NCBI GenBank assembly: GCA_028023455.1 | Contig: JAQFVV010012536.1 | Span: forward strand, 124,001-188,000 | Direction of reading: 5' to 3' | From: Epiperipatus broadwayi | Taxonomy: Eukaryota; Onychophora; Udeonychophora; Euonychophora; Peripatidae | Length of the DNA stretch: 64,000 nt | In this document: positions 1-11,276 of the stretch, in pieces | How positions within the stretch are numbered: position 1 is the first letter of the stretch | Layout of the letters: each line of letters begins with the position of its first letter | Notes under the pieces: generated by a model | The model's input: the letters and a program-made list of their open reading frames with translations, nothing else | The model's database searches: none | Told to the model about the DNA's origin: nothing | Program-made: the position numbers and the translations under genes

Positions 1-1510
1 AAGATTTTTTTACAATCTCTTGGGATTCAGTTTAAGGTTATTATAGTTTATCTATTATTATATATTTTTAGAAGTATTCCAAGCTCATCTTCGCTTTGGT
101 CTTTTAATTTTTTCAGTGATGTCAATAATACCTGTTTGATCTCTTATTTATATATTTTGATTTCAATCCTTTCTTATAACTCCCAAAACATATCATTTGT
201 AACTTTATTGTGTAGTTTGAAATCTTAGTACTGTTAGGCTGTTATGCATCAGGCTCTCAGATCTACACGTAAGAATTAATAAAACAACTAAAAATCTTTT
301 TTTTTTCAAATTTATAATATTTTTATTCAATTACTAAATTATTCTCATGAAAAGCACTTCAGCTTTAATTTTATGACTAATTTTATCCATTGTTTCCATC
401 TGCATTAATAATATGACCAATTTATTTGCAGTTTCTTACTTCTACTAATTCATTATTCTCAACCAATATTTTCTCCTTTTTGAAAAGCCATTGAACTTTA
501 TTTTAATCATTTATCGAATTTATTTTTAGTTTTACTTTCTTGCTTTCACATTTTCTAAACTTTTAAACTGCTATTTGTAAGACAACTATATCAACTTTAA
601 AATATAGATAACACATGTAAGATCTATATGTTTTTGGTTTCTCAGTTTCTCATTTTAATCCACAGAATACTTTTAAAACTGCAGCAAAAAGTTTTGAAGA
701 AATGGAATCCAGATGTTTTAAATTACCAAAGTCAACTCTTCCTTTATTTTGCTATAATATCTTATATAAATGCAATTTATCCCCTCTACTTTGAACACTT
801 TTTAGCAAAAAATCTTTTACTGTACATATATGTGTACACAAACTTACATTTCGACTATCCTGCAGTTTTCTTCAGAACCATTTTTACTTTAATGTTTTAA
901 AAGTTAAAAAAAAAAAAAAGGTTTTTTCCCTTGTTAACATCAATTTTTTTTAGTAACACATTTCAATGAAATCTAAAATATGACATTTTGAGTCTATATC
1001 TTCATTTTACAAACTTTAATGATCAAATATGCTTAAGAAATTGAATATCTTTTCATTATCTACAAATGCAAAGTATAACACAATTCACACTCATTAGTTT
1101 TTTTTTTAATATCTTTTCTTAAGATTTATATGTGATTTGCTGTGCTAAAACCACATTTAAATCTAAGGTGTTTCATTGGTTGGCTTGAATCCACATTTTT
1201 TGTGGATGAATTATAATAATCTTATTAAAAATATTGTATAATACTGGCAGAAGACTGGTCACTAATGTCTAATATCTTATGTTATACTTTTCTTAAATAT
1301 CAATATTGCATTATTCTGATCATCTGATACATCTTTATCATTTAGATGTTTAGTTGGTATATAGAAATGCAGACAAATTCTCTATTCATTTGCCTGCTTT
1401 TTTAAAGATATCAATAATAATTCTATCATTTCTTGGAGTGTTTTATCTTCAAGGTATTTGACTGCATATTTCTTTTCTTTACTTATAATTTTTGATATTT
1501 CAAAAGATAT
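1..1510 (-). pseudogene. Decayed RTE-like LINE, reverse transcriptase to C-terminus
   Basis: Read on the minus strand, the stretch keeps broken similarity to the other RTE-like LINEs in this window. At about 1105-1500 the reverse-transcriptase fingers and palm region is recognisable: a DVPDDW-like start, a decayed NYRPISLL block and a SSQP..H..FKCGFSTA block. At about 660-780 an ISSKLFAAVLK match to the SPKLFTAVLE block follows. From 560 down to 1 the text parallels the C-terminal part at 50034-50703. Many stops and frameshifts are present, so it is inactive. The 3' end lies off the left edge. The open frame at 628-900 on the other strand is a chance shadow. Clade assignment is from motif memory only. 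Confidence 0.6.
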
Positions 1511-1611
1511 TGAAAGTGTAAAGATTAATTTGTTTTCTATCACCTACCAACATTTGATGAGTTATTTTGATTAGTAACTGTTGATAATCTCAAATGAAAT
1601 TATAAATCTAC

Positions 1612-1624
1612 TAAAATTAATTTA
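1612..1624. repeat. Left 13 bp TSD of family E copy 1
   Basis: TAAAATTAATTTA is repeated exactly at 2899-2911, immediately beyond the last conserved family E bases. The pair delimits the insertion. Confidence 0.75.
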
Positions 1625-2898
1625 TAATAATTAAATACAGTTATAATATTTATATTTTAAGCTAGTTGTAATTAGTGGGATTTGAACCTAGACTTTAAAA
1701 CTCCTTTTAGTCATCCACTCCTTCTTATACAAGCAATGCACACGACCACGTATATGCAAAAAAAATAAATGACCTCTAATATATATATATATATTTCTTG
1801 CTAAACCATCACTTATCAGTTGGTCTTAATCATCATCTCTCTCCCACACATATAATCAGTGCTTGTTTTATATTGAGATAGCAAATCTTCAAACTTTAAT
1901 GGATAGGTTCCAATCTTCTTCACTCTCCAACTCTTCAGCCATTCATATCATTAAAAATCTGATTACATATAGCTTAAAATATACATACTATTCATATATT
2001 TTAATTATTACCTTCTCAGCCTGCATTCTGTCCATCCCTCTTCTGTCTATTTAAATGGGTTTAAGGTCCTACATATGAGGGGTGAGATTGGCTTACAGTG
2101 ACAATGGGTATTAAACAACAAAAATTAGCATAAAAGGGTTTTGAACATGTCATCACCAGATTCTCAATGATATGGATGGCTGAAGGGTTGGAGAGTGAAG
2201 AATATTGAAGCCTGTCCATTAAAGTTTGAAGATTTGCTATCTTAATATAAGCCAAGCCCTGATTATATATAAGTGTGAGAGATGATCCGGACCAACTGAT
2301 GGATGCTAGTTCAGCATGAAATATGTATTCTTTGTTGCATATATGTGATCATGTATATTGGTTGTATAAGATGGAGTGGATGACTAAAGGGCGCTTGAAA
2401 GTCTGGGTTCAAATCCCCTCTAATTACATCTAGGTTAAAATATAAATACTATATATGTATTTAATTATTATATATTCAGCCTATATTCTGCCCATCCCTC
2501 TTCTGTGTATTTAAATGGGCTTGAGGTTCTACGTAAGTGGGGTCAGATTGATTTATGGCCAACATGGATATTAAACAATAAGAATTGGTCAACAAAGTCT
2601 TTTAACAAGCCGTTATCAGATTTTCAATGATATGAAGAGTAGAAGAGTTGGAGAGTGAAGATCGAAGCCTGTCCATTAAAGTGTAAAGATGTTCTGTCTT
2701 AATATAAACCCAGCGCTGATTATATATGTGTGTGAGAGATAATAATCCGGACCAAATAATGAGTGCTGTGCCAGCATGAAATACATATATTGGAGAACAG
2801 TTATCTTTTTCGCATGTATGTCGTCATGTGTATCAGTTATATAAGATGGAGTGGATGACTAAAAGGAACTTAAAAGTTTGGGTTCAAATCCCCTCTAA
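1625..2898. mobile_element. Family E retroposon copy 1: inverted unit plus tandem unit
   Basis: The element is flanked by a 13 bp direct repeat, TAAAATTAATTTA, at 1612-1624 and 2899-2911. Its left part (about 1676-1960) is the reverse complement of about 2150-2420, so the first 750 bp fold back on themselves. A second direct unit follows at about 2431-2898 and resembles 1972-2430, giving a tandem period of about 465 bp. Each unit ends in a tRNA-like stretch with an A-box-like part (GAGTGGATGACTAAAGG) and a B box (GGGTTCAAATCCC). The short open frames at 1863-2054 and 2061-2255 share the peptide IANLQTLMDR because they lie in opposite arms. Function as a gene is not supported. Confidence 0.8.
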
Positions 2899-2911
2899 TA
2901 AAATTAATTTA

Positions 2912-3160
2912 CTAGCAGTTGCTATTTAATTTTTTTTATAGCCTTAAGCATATTTATTTAAAAAAAATATAAATATTTTTTTTATTTGTGATTTTATTAT
3001 ATTTTAATCTTGTTTTACAGACAGAAATAAATGAAGACGTATAACGTTAAACATTTGAAGAAAAAAAAGGCATATTTGAGGAAGTTCCAAAAGAAAAAAA
3101 AGGAATAATAAACTTTTTTTTGTAAAAAAGATATATTAATTACTTGAGGGATAGTAAAAA
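2912..3160. other. AT-rich spacer, nothing recognised
   Basis: Low-complexity A/T tracts only. No open frame, repeat family or RNA-gene signal was found. Confidence 0.6.
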
Positions 3161-3169
3161 TGCTTTATT

Positions 3170-3470
3170 TTAACTACCCTTGTACGCGTGGACTTCCTTT
3201 TTTCTAACACACAAAAGCTTAACTCATGAGTCTGGAGCCCTAGAAAGTGTCGTCATATTATGACCATACTTTATTCGCTACCTAATAAAAGCGAGATCCC
3301 CATTTGCTGACCGATACTAATAAGCTAGCTAGTTTGGCTGAAACGCAACCACGTGGAAAAAATTCTACGCTTTATTTTCCAGGTTAATCTAGTCCAAATT
3401 CGAACTCCGTACCATGCAGATGGTAGTCAAAAGTATCAATTGCTGAGCCACAAAACTCTCTCTTTCTTAC
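3170..3470 (-). mobile_element. tRNA-derived SINE (family V), minus strand
   Basis: On the minus strand, 3437-3450 reads TGGCTCAGCAATTG, a good Pol III A box, and 3393-3407 reads GGAGTTCGAATTTGG, a B-box-like motif about 40 bases further on. This spacing fits a tRNA head. The 3' body runs down to about 3170 and is clearly richer in G+C than its surroundings, with no partner elsewhere in the window. No clear TSD was found. A decayed tRNA pseudogene is the alternative, but the long unrelated body favours a SINE. Confidence 0.5.
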
Positions 3471-4394
3471 ACCTACGCAACACGCACTCACACATACCTG
3501 TAAATTTTAAATAAAAAGAAAAGTTAAACCCGTATTTAATGAATTAGAAAAAGTGATAAGTTAATAAATGTAATAAAATTTGATCTTAAGGTAAAGAGGT
3601 ATTATTAGAGGTATTTACCGAGAAAAGCATAAAATAATGTTAATTAGAATTTAATTTATGTCTACTGTCTGCAAAGTTTCATGGTTTTGACCTGATTTGC
3701 ACAAACTGAATATGAACATGATTTTCAATTCTCTTTTTAGTTATGCATTATTATTATTACTTTTTTTTTTTAAAAGAAAAACATAATTGCGTCCGATGAC
3801 TATATTTAAAACTATTTAAATTAGTGGGAGAAAATTAAGCAATCATTCATTACAAAGAAATGTTTTAAGTCTTACTTAAAAATATTCGCGTGCAAATAAA
3901 GATAATTTAGTCGTATCTTAAACATTATAGATAATCTGAAATTCATGTAGAATTTTTTTCCAGAAGAATTCATCCTGAGCGTTGTCTGCCATAATTGTAA
4001 AATTCAATTCAAAACGACAGGATGTTTAATGTTAAATTAGATTTCATAAAAGAAAATGAGACAAATTATTATCACTGCAAATTATTCTTTCAATTTTATT
4101 TTACTTTTATTCAATTTCTCCAACCACATTTATTCTAATCAGTTTTTAATTGAGATTAAGAAGCACATTTTGATTTAAGCAATCTAAATGTTCAGTTTAT
4201 CTAGGATGTACACTATATGTATATATACACACACATGCACAATGTGTACACTTGCGCGTGTGTCAATCGGGCTTGATAACTAACATTTAGATCGTGTTAT
4301 TTTTAATTAACTAAAAAAATAGTATAATATTAATAAATAATAATATTATAATTTATATTTAACATAAAAAACAACAACAAAAAAGAATATTTAC
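3471..4394. other. AT-rich stretch without recognised features
   Basis: Mostly low-complexity A/T sequence. A short alternating TA/CA/TG patch lies at about 4210-4262. No gene or repeat family was identified. Confidence 0.6.
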
Positions 4395-4409
4395 AATAAA
4401 GTTTAAATG

Positions 4410-5058
4410 TAAGGGTTTTGAACTCAGATTTTCACTCAACCTTCAACTTTCCATGCTATCTCATACGACTGATATACCTGACCCCACATATGTCTAAAAG
4501 ATAAATAATCACCCTATTTCGTGCTAAACTAGCACTCGTCAGTTGGTCCAGAGTATCATCTTCACACATATATACAATCAGTGCTCAGCTTTATATTAAG
4601 ATAGCAAACCTTCATACTTTAATGGACAGACTCCAATATGCTCCATCCTCCAACTATTCAGCCGTCCATATCATTGAAAATCTGCAGATGGAATGCTCAA
4701 AGCTCTCACTAATGCCAACACTGTTAAGATTTTCAATGATATGGATGGCTGAATAGTTGGAGGGTGGAGTAGATTGGAGCCTGTCCATTAAAGTATGAAA
4801 GTTTGCTATTGTAATATAAAGCTGAATACTGATTGTATATATGTGTGGAGATGATAATCTGGACCAACTGATGACTGCTGGTTTAGCACAAAATACGAAT
4901 ATTGGGGGATTATTTATCTTTGAGACATATGTGGGATCAGGTGTATCAGTGGTATGAGATAACATGGAGAGTTGAAGGTTGAGTGAAAGTCTGAGTTCAA
5001 AGCCCCTTATATTTAGATTTAAGGTACAAATATGAAAAACCCGGTATGTCAAATATTA
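4410..5058. mobile_element. Family E retroposon copy 2: compact palindrome
   Basis: This is a clean foldback. The left arm (about 4412-4685) pairs with the right arm (about 4728-5012) around a short loop of about 45 bases. It is bounded by a near-identical direct repeat of 15-16 bp, AATAAAGTTTAAATG, at 4395-4409 and 5059-5074 (the right copy has one extra A). Both outer ends carry the family's B-box-like GTTCAAA motif. The 132-residue open frame on the minus strand at 4654-5052 comes from the arm and contains the recurring IANFHTLMDRLQ peptide. It starts inside the left arm and is unlikely to be a gene. Confidence 0.85.
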
Positions 5059-5221
5059 AATAAAGTTTAAAATGAAAACTTAGAATGAATCAAGAAACAT
5101 ACCACAGCGTGTTTGTCAACATGCTACCAAAACTCTAAAAGTCATGAGGAAAATTTGGGTATCAAGATAGCCAGTACTCACAAATATAAGGTATGAGATA
5201 AAATAAAAATAGACTAATGGT

Positions 5222-5345
5222 TTTATTGCTCGGAAGCTCATAGGAGGTTAGAAAGGCAGAGCTTCAAGCACTGGAATTGATCCTGCAACCTCTCAATCAT
5301 TAATCGAATGCTTTACCAACTGCACTAAACCACACAGAGCTAGGC
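5222..5345 (-). mobile_element. tRNA-derived SINE (family C), minus strand
   Basis: On the minus strand, 5310-5329 reads TTTAGTGCAGTTGGTAAAGC, an A box in tRNA context, and 5273-5286 reads GCAGGATCAATTCC, a B box. The rest of a cloverleaf does not close convincingly, so a retroposed SINE head is more likely than a working tRNA gene. It ends with AATAAAACC at about 5222. Single copy in the window. Confidence 0.45.
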
Positions 5346-5944
5346 ATCAGATGAAAGTCATAAACCAAGGAGACAAGTGCTAATAAAAAATATAACTTTA
5401 TTAATGACTAACTGTAGAACACACATACAAATGTTTATAATATTATAACAGATAAACTACAAAACACAACAAAATAACCCATCTTCTCTCACAAATTTTA
5501 TCTTGCTCATTTTAAGGGATTTAAAAAAAATACATAGCTAAAATTTCTTTAATATAAAATGTATGCTTCCTTAAAAACCTTTCATTGTTTAAATAGAATA
5601 TGATTAGAAATCTATTCATGGTCATTCACATGCATCCACACACCTGTCAAATCATTACTTTTAATGCATATACAATTACCTGGCATGATTGAGTGCAGTG
5701 GTGAGTGACAGATTTGAGAGTATAAAGTACTTGAATTGATTCTAGTTTTGGCATTCCAGTGTTCAATTTTTTTAAGATCTTTCTAAAAGTAAAGATATTA
5801 AATCAACTATGCATTTTTAATGCTTAAATAATGATAATGCATGAACTTATATCACAACCATTTTTCATAGATGTCTGTTTTTTGCATATATTCTGTTTTA
5901 ACTTTATAAAACTCAATATCTCTGTTCAGATATAAATGAATCTA
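5346..5944. other. AT-rich stretch without recognised features
   Basis: No coding signal or family member was found between the SINE remnant and the left TSD of element M. Confidence 0.55.
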
Positions 5945-6145
5945 TAATTGAATATATCGTTATATATAGAGTTCACAAAAACCAACTCTTAACAAGCTTT
6001 AAGAATACCCTCAACCACAGACCGCAGTTTCTGCATCTAGCATCGCCAGTGAGGTGTTAGGGATTAAAAATACTAGAACTAGCCAGCACTTTATTTAATG
6101 CCTAACTATTGTAACGGTCAGAAAACGTGTGACTCGTAAACTTAG

Positions 6146-6367
6146 TGCAGAATTCGACCACCATACAGAACAGCAGCACCATCGAGTAGCGAAGCCACTT
6201 CTGGTATTGAGTTTGAACATAGTTTATCGGTTCCACAACACAATCCACAAAACAACGCATCTGATGCAACATTAGTAAATATTTCCTTAGGCACGGTGGT
6301 CAGGGATATGCAAGAGACTCATGATTTTATTCTTGAGTTAGCCAATAATCAAACTAATATTAATTAA
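6146..6367 (+). CDS. Open coding-like fragment inside element M
   Basis: The frame is open for 73 codons from just after a TAG to a TAA at 6365-6367. Its composition is balanced and rich in Ser, Glu, Asn and Thr (for example SSSEATSGIEFEHS and VVRDMQETHDFILELA), quite unlike the Ile/Phe/Tyr/Leu-rich random frames of this DNA. The only Met lies late, so it looks like a terminal exon or a decapitated ORF rather than a complete gene. A possible splice acceptor is GTGCAG ending at 6150, but no pyrimidine tract precedes it. I do not recognise the family. It lies just inside the left inverted end of element M. Confidence 0.35.
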   Translation, partial: CRIRPPYRTAAPSSSEATSGIEFEHSLSVPQHNPQNNASDATLVNISLGTVVRDMQETHDFILELANNQTNIN

Positions 6368-6929
6368 ACATTCATATTTACATAATCGAGGAAATATATA
6401 GAATGGGTATCGAATAAGTGAAATGTAACTGCAGACGTATAGTTTAAAATTATTTATTAACACATTTTAATAAGATCTAATAATATTTTATGGACTAACA
6501 GCTTCAGTAGCGGGATTTGCGACATGATTATATTTTAAAGAATACATTTATTTATTTAGACATTATTTTATATTGAGGATTTCAGTAGCGGTATTTCCGA
6601 TACTGTAATGTTTACAAAAGGAATACATTTATTTGAAGGCGTAATCTAGCTACCTAAAATTCTCGAGTGAGTATTTCTAATGCATGCCTGGAGGGATTTA
6701 TACCTTTGCAATGCAAGAGTCTAAAGTATGGGTTATAAGAGTAATGGCAGATATATATTTATTTAATTAAAATATTTATTTATAACTAAGGGCAAACATT
6801 TATTTGAGAGTGAATTATGCAGATAATGCAGAGGCGGAGTGATATGTTTAGAATAATAAAACTAAGTAAAGGAACACGTGGTACGCTTTAGAAAGGCGAT
6901 ATGGAATGGCAGTATATCGAAACTGCAAT

Positions 6930-7150
6930 GCCGTGAATGAGTTTATAAGAATGTCGGGCTGGTCTCTGCCATCGGCCCGACAAAGTAAGGTGTCACATAA
7001 GCATAACCAGGGACAAGCGGTCCGTGTCGCAGTTTTGCTGGCTGGCTGATTGTCAAGTCCTATGGGAGCACCCATTATGCCCGCTTGTGTAGGATGACTG
7101 GGTTAATTTCAACCCTGAAGAATCCGGAAATTTCACGGCGGAATGGGTCA
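6930..7150. other. GC-richer island inside element M
   Basis: About 220 bases here are close to half G+C, in contrast with the surrounding DNA. Short open frames run in both directions (minus strand 6848-7075, 75 residues; plus strand from 6952, 33 residues), but neither resembles a known protein. It is not recognisable as rRNA, tRNA or snRNA. Confidence 0.4.
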
Positions 7151-7784
7151 TCGCGTCTCTAAAACATAACACATGTATACTGTATAAATGGTTATGATGA
7201 CATTTAAATAGGTTTCTGACTTGGCCCTACATTACCAACATTTACTCAAGAACTCTGGTGACTCTCAAAGAAATGGGATTTTCTAGAATTATTCATTAGA
7301 TTTAATAAATACAAAATATATATAAACTGGGAGTTATTACAACTAATATGCCAGCCATTTGTGAAGTAGTAGACCCTGCATTACAATAAATGATGCACTG
7401 AATGCGTGTTGATTTATATGAAAGTAAAGTTATTTAGGAAAGTAAATATTAATGAAAATTGGACACGCATTCATTGTTTTAAGCGATCATAGATTTAAAC
7501 TTTGAAATTTGAGACAATTATGAGCATGCAATAATTAAATAATAACTATAGATAAAAATGTAGATTATAGAAATACGCACCCAAGAAAGCTAGAGTGAGG
7601 TAAGCTAGATTATTAGAGAAATTTACACATTAAGTTAATTATTCAGTTTTAGTTATACATATGGTAGTTTTTACATTTTATAATTTAGATAAGTAGTATG
7701 AAGAAGAGCTATAGCATATTATTAGAGTACTCTAGAGTTTGAACACAGACAGGTACCTGTTTTATAAGAAGTTTTCTGATTCCA

Positions 7785-8127
7785 TTAGTTTAGCAGCAAA
7801 AAGTTCATGAGTGGCAATTCTTTCTTGTATTTAAATATTTCATTTTCTTTCACAGCAGCAGCAGCTTTCTCATTCATTTCAGGCAGCAGATCTTCATGGT
7901 GAATTTATGACAGGCAATGGAAAGTTCAGCATCCGATAGGCCATCTCCCGATGGAGAATAATCTAGGTGCTTTACTCAGTCATACCTTGGCAGGAACAAA
8001 TTATTTTTATTATTTTTGGAGACTCTCAGTGATCGAGAGCAAAGATAAAGTTTTTAGTGAATGTCTCCAGCAAGTCTAAGATGGCCTCTTTTTTATCTTG
8101 ATCTTTCACATTTTTGTTAAGGTATTT
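7785..8127 (-). pseudogene. Decayed coding sequence inside element M
   Basis: Three consecutive minus-strand fragments in different frames have protein-like composition. 8127-8026 contains KDQDKKEAILDLLETF; 7975-7874 contains YSPSGDGLSDAELSIACHKF; 7895-7785 contains EDLLPEMNEKAAAAVKENE and ends at a TAA. Fragments two and three overlap by about 20 bases, which suggests a single frameshift. Together they describe a charged, helix-prone protein of at least 110 residues. Family unknown. Direction is inward from the right end of element M. A decayed transposon ORF or a captured host exon are the two main readings. Confidence 0.35.
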
Positions 8128-8897
8128 TTAGGTTCTACTTAATCTGCCCTGAGGATAATCAATGCATTTTGTTGGTTTTTAATTAAAGAAAGCTGCCGTT
8201 CTATTGTTTACATTTACTAATTATATTTTGGGGAATTTTTCTTTAATTAATCTATTATCTATCACTGACTGATGCTTTTAAATTTCAAAAACAAAAAGGG
8301 AACATAAGATTATTTTAACTTTTAATTAAATATTACATCAGATTTTTTTAGAATTATTATTAAATGGAATTTAAACAAAGCAATAAATACGAACTTTATA
8401 ATCCAAAATAAATGATTAAAATTATACAAAATTATATAACTAAAAGAAATCTAAATTATATTATTTTATCCCTATTTATTGCGTTTAATTTGAGATCGAA
8501 ATGTGTGCGTGTTTATGCTGAATTCTACATATATTTATACATTTTTAATATTGTTACACACACAACTCGATATCAAAAAGTTTAAATTTGGGCGGGATAG
8601 ACCGGTCAGTGAGAGACGACAGAAAAAGGTGAAACTTAAGATTCGAATACGAATCTTACTGTTTCACTATTGGGAAGAAATAAATAAAGTGCTAGGCTAG
8701 TTCTAGTATTTTTAATCCCTAACACCTCACTGATGACCTAGATGCAGAAACCATGGTCTGGGGTTGAGGGTATTTTTAAAGCTTGTTAAGAGTTTGTTTT
8801 TGCAAACTCTATATATAATGTTTGTAAATACGAGCTTTATTAAAATTAGATCATATGACATCTGACTTGATTTTTTATCAATTTAATTGAATATATC

Positions 8898-9110
8898 ATA
8901 AAATGGAGTCTTCTATCTTCAAAAATAATTAAAATAGTTTATTTACTGAAAATATCATTATAATTATAATCAAAAGGGCCATCTAATGATTTAATCCATT
9001 GTAATATTAATTTCACATTACCTTCAACATGTCACAAAATATCTAAAGTAAACACCAACTGAAAACAATTATATAACTTTTTATACACTTTTATTGAATT
9101 AGACACCCCT
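8898..9110. other. AT-rich spacer, nothing recognised
   Basis: No feature seen between the right TSD of element M and the tRNA-like remnant at 9118. Confidence 0.5.
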
Positions 9111-9117
9111 CCCCCCC

Positions 9118-9215
9118 ACAGTTTGGTGCAGTTAATAGAGTGCCCGGCTTGCAATTGTTAGGTTCCCAGGTTGAACTCTCTTTACAGGTTTGATGCTTGA
9201 GCCATATGTTTTTGT
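9118..9215 (+). mobile_element. tRNA-like SINE remnant, plus strand
   Basis: TTTGGTGCAGTTAATAGAGT near 9122-9141 resembles an A box, and CAGGTTGAACTCTC near 9168-9181 a B box, with tRNA-like spacing. The acceptor stem does not pair. No TSD was found. It resembles the minus-strand family C head at 5222-5345 in its A box. Confidence 0.35.
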
Positions 9216-9219
9216 GGGT

Positions 9220-10172
9220 GTGTGTTTTATTAAATCACACTTTTTTAAAAAATATATCTAAATAAAATATTGTAACTCAACTTTCACCTCCTTCCCAATT
9301 TCAGATCTACTTGAAACTTTACATACTTATTGTCAAATAATAACCTGTATATTTATACTTTACATTTGTCTTCAATGTAATAAGTGTGAAAGCACGATTT
9401 AATATTATTATACTTATTATCAATAATATTTTTAGGGTTTGCAAACAATTTTAGTTAAAAATAGTGAAAATTTTTAATTTTTAATTTTATATGAGCCATT
9501 GATGCTAGGGGGGTCTATTGCCATTTCTCATACTTAAAACTGAATGACTGATTGAAAATGTATGCATTTTCATTCCATATTTTCTAAGTTCAGCATTTAA
9601 AGAATATAATTTAAATAAATTTACCTCCTCATTACATTTGATTTTGTGCAACTTAACTAAATAAATATAAAACTTAATTTTGTCCATGTGACCACTATAC
9701 AGTAAAAATGGAAATGAAAACAAGCAACAATCAGCAAACTGAAGTTATGGTTACGGCAACATCTTATATAAAAGTAAAAAGTAGAATATAAAAAAGATAT
9801 AAATTTGTTTTGAGAAAGCTTTTATTCATACAAATGCACTCAAAAATAAATTTTCTTCAGTTTTGCCAGTATTCTTGATATCATGTGACCAACATAAATG
9901 ACTGCCCTATGCTTTTACTTTTGGTTGCATTATATCAAGAATATGATGAAAGTGAAGATTTGCTTTTTAATGTTTATATGCAATACTTTATGTGAATATA
10001 AGTGCCTTTTTTAATATTAGTTTTAATTCTCCATAATTTCTTAAGCCTTTAAAATTTTCTTTAAGCAGAAAATACCACACTTTCTTTAATCAAGTCTCTT
10101 GTACATTCTAGATAGAGAGATTAATCATCATTTTTATATTTACATACACAAACATGCTCCTATACAGCATCT
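9220..10172. other. AT-rich stretch without recognised features
   Basis: The minus-strand open frame at 9505-9723 (72 residues) has the Lys/Phe/Tyr/Leu composition expected by chance in AT-rich DNA. Nothing else was recognised. Confidence 0.5.
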
Positions 10173-10272
10173 TCTTTTTTTTTCATAGGTCAAATGCGTT
10201 GACTGGGAAGCGAACCTGGGCCAGCTGCTTGGAAGGCAGCTATGCTAACTGCTAGGCAACCAACACTTGACT
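10173..10272 (-). mobile_element. SINE family D copy 1
   Basis: A short tRNA-like SINE on the minus strand. A T tract at 10173-10183 is its 3' poly(A). The B-box region, complementary to GGGAAGCGAACCTGGG, is at 10205-10220, and the tRNA-like head ends in TCAAGTGTTGG at about 10272. Shares its layout with six other copies in the window. Confidence 0.8.
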
Positions 10273-11270
10273 ACAGCAAACTTCTTAGAAGAATCCCTTA
10301 CCGCAGTAACATAAGAACCTTTAAAAATTTTAATTTGGTATTTAAAACCTTTTGAAATTTTTATGTTGTAATAGCTGCTTTTGAAATATTTTTTATTAAT
10401 ATAGTTGGAAGAGGACAGTCTTTTTTTCTATGAACTATTTTTCTGAACTATTATTGCTGTCTATCCAATCAAATATTCTTCTTCTGGAAGTTATATTGAA
10501 AGCAGCTACATTACTCTTCAACCAAGGTAACTTTATAGTTAAATGCAGTGTTCTGTATTATGTTTGGAAGACCCCCATCTGTTATAGTTTCCACATTCTA
10601 TGTATTTATATTTAGAAAATAAATGTTATTTTTGCTATAACAATTATCTTGTTTTACCATCATTATCAAAAAGATTAGTTAATGATTTTTCTGTAAAAAG
10701 TTACAATAATGAAATTTTAGTCTGTGATTAGTGTTGTTTTCTAGGACACTAATTTTTTCATAAAATTTAGAATTTTGTTATTTGTCGAGTACATATTTTG
10801 TTAAGTATGGTTTTATATCATTTTCTTACCTATTTAGGTATCCATAATGTGTCTCAGTGAAAAGATGGCATATTCTTTGTTCTAGCTGCCTGCAGAGACA
10901 TCTCTGGATCAACATATACTATCAGTAGAAACATAGTTTAGCTTCTCACCACAAAAATTTTGAAATGCTGGCATTTATGGATTATAAGATACACCATGAA
11001 ATGTAATAATCTCCTTTTGAAACATTTCAGTAAAAATTTTTTTCAATTTAAAATAAAAATTTCATGTTTACATGTTATTCCCTCATGGCCTAAGGTATAA
11101 AAGAAACTGACACATTTCATGTCATAATTTGTGATCCAGTTGTGCAAATATCTTTTAAAAATTTTATGGTGAGTTGGGCTATGTCACTATATGATACATG
11201 CATTGACTTATAGATGGTGGTTCTGGTAGCTTGCAGAGAGGAGTAATCAATAGTCATCTTTTCACTGAGA
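10273..11270. other. AT-rich stretch, possible start of a PLE remnant
   Basis: No clear gene. The short frame at 10430-10615 has random composition. The last few hundred bases may belong to the decayed element whose C-terminal part is at 11277-11642. Confidence 0.4.
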
Positions 11271-11276
11271 CCCTTT

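Larger units (their letters stand above)
5959..8883. mobile_element. Element M: 2.9 kb element with long inverted ends
   Basis: The segment at about 5960-6135 is the reverse complement of about 8660-8822, with a long shared core that includes CCCTAACACCTCACTG at the right end. The whole is bounded by an exact 14 bp direct repeat, TAATTGAATATATC, at 5945-5958 and 8884-8897. Beyond the right inverted arm, about 60 unpaired bases precede the TSD, so the palindrome is asymmetric. The interior has higher G+C than its flanks and holds coding-like fragments on both strands pointing inward (6146-6367 plus; 7785-8127 minus). No transposase signature was recognised. A 14 bp TSD is longer than known DNA transposon superfamilies usually leave. 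It could be a DNA transposon with a chance TSD extension, or a retroposed inverted dimer. Confidence 0.75.

Noticed and set aside
6930-7150. Possible rRNA or snRNA because of higher G+C
   Set aside because: No conserved rRNA or snRNA motif was recognised and it sits inside a mobile element.
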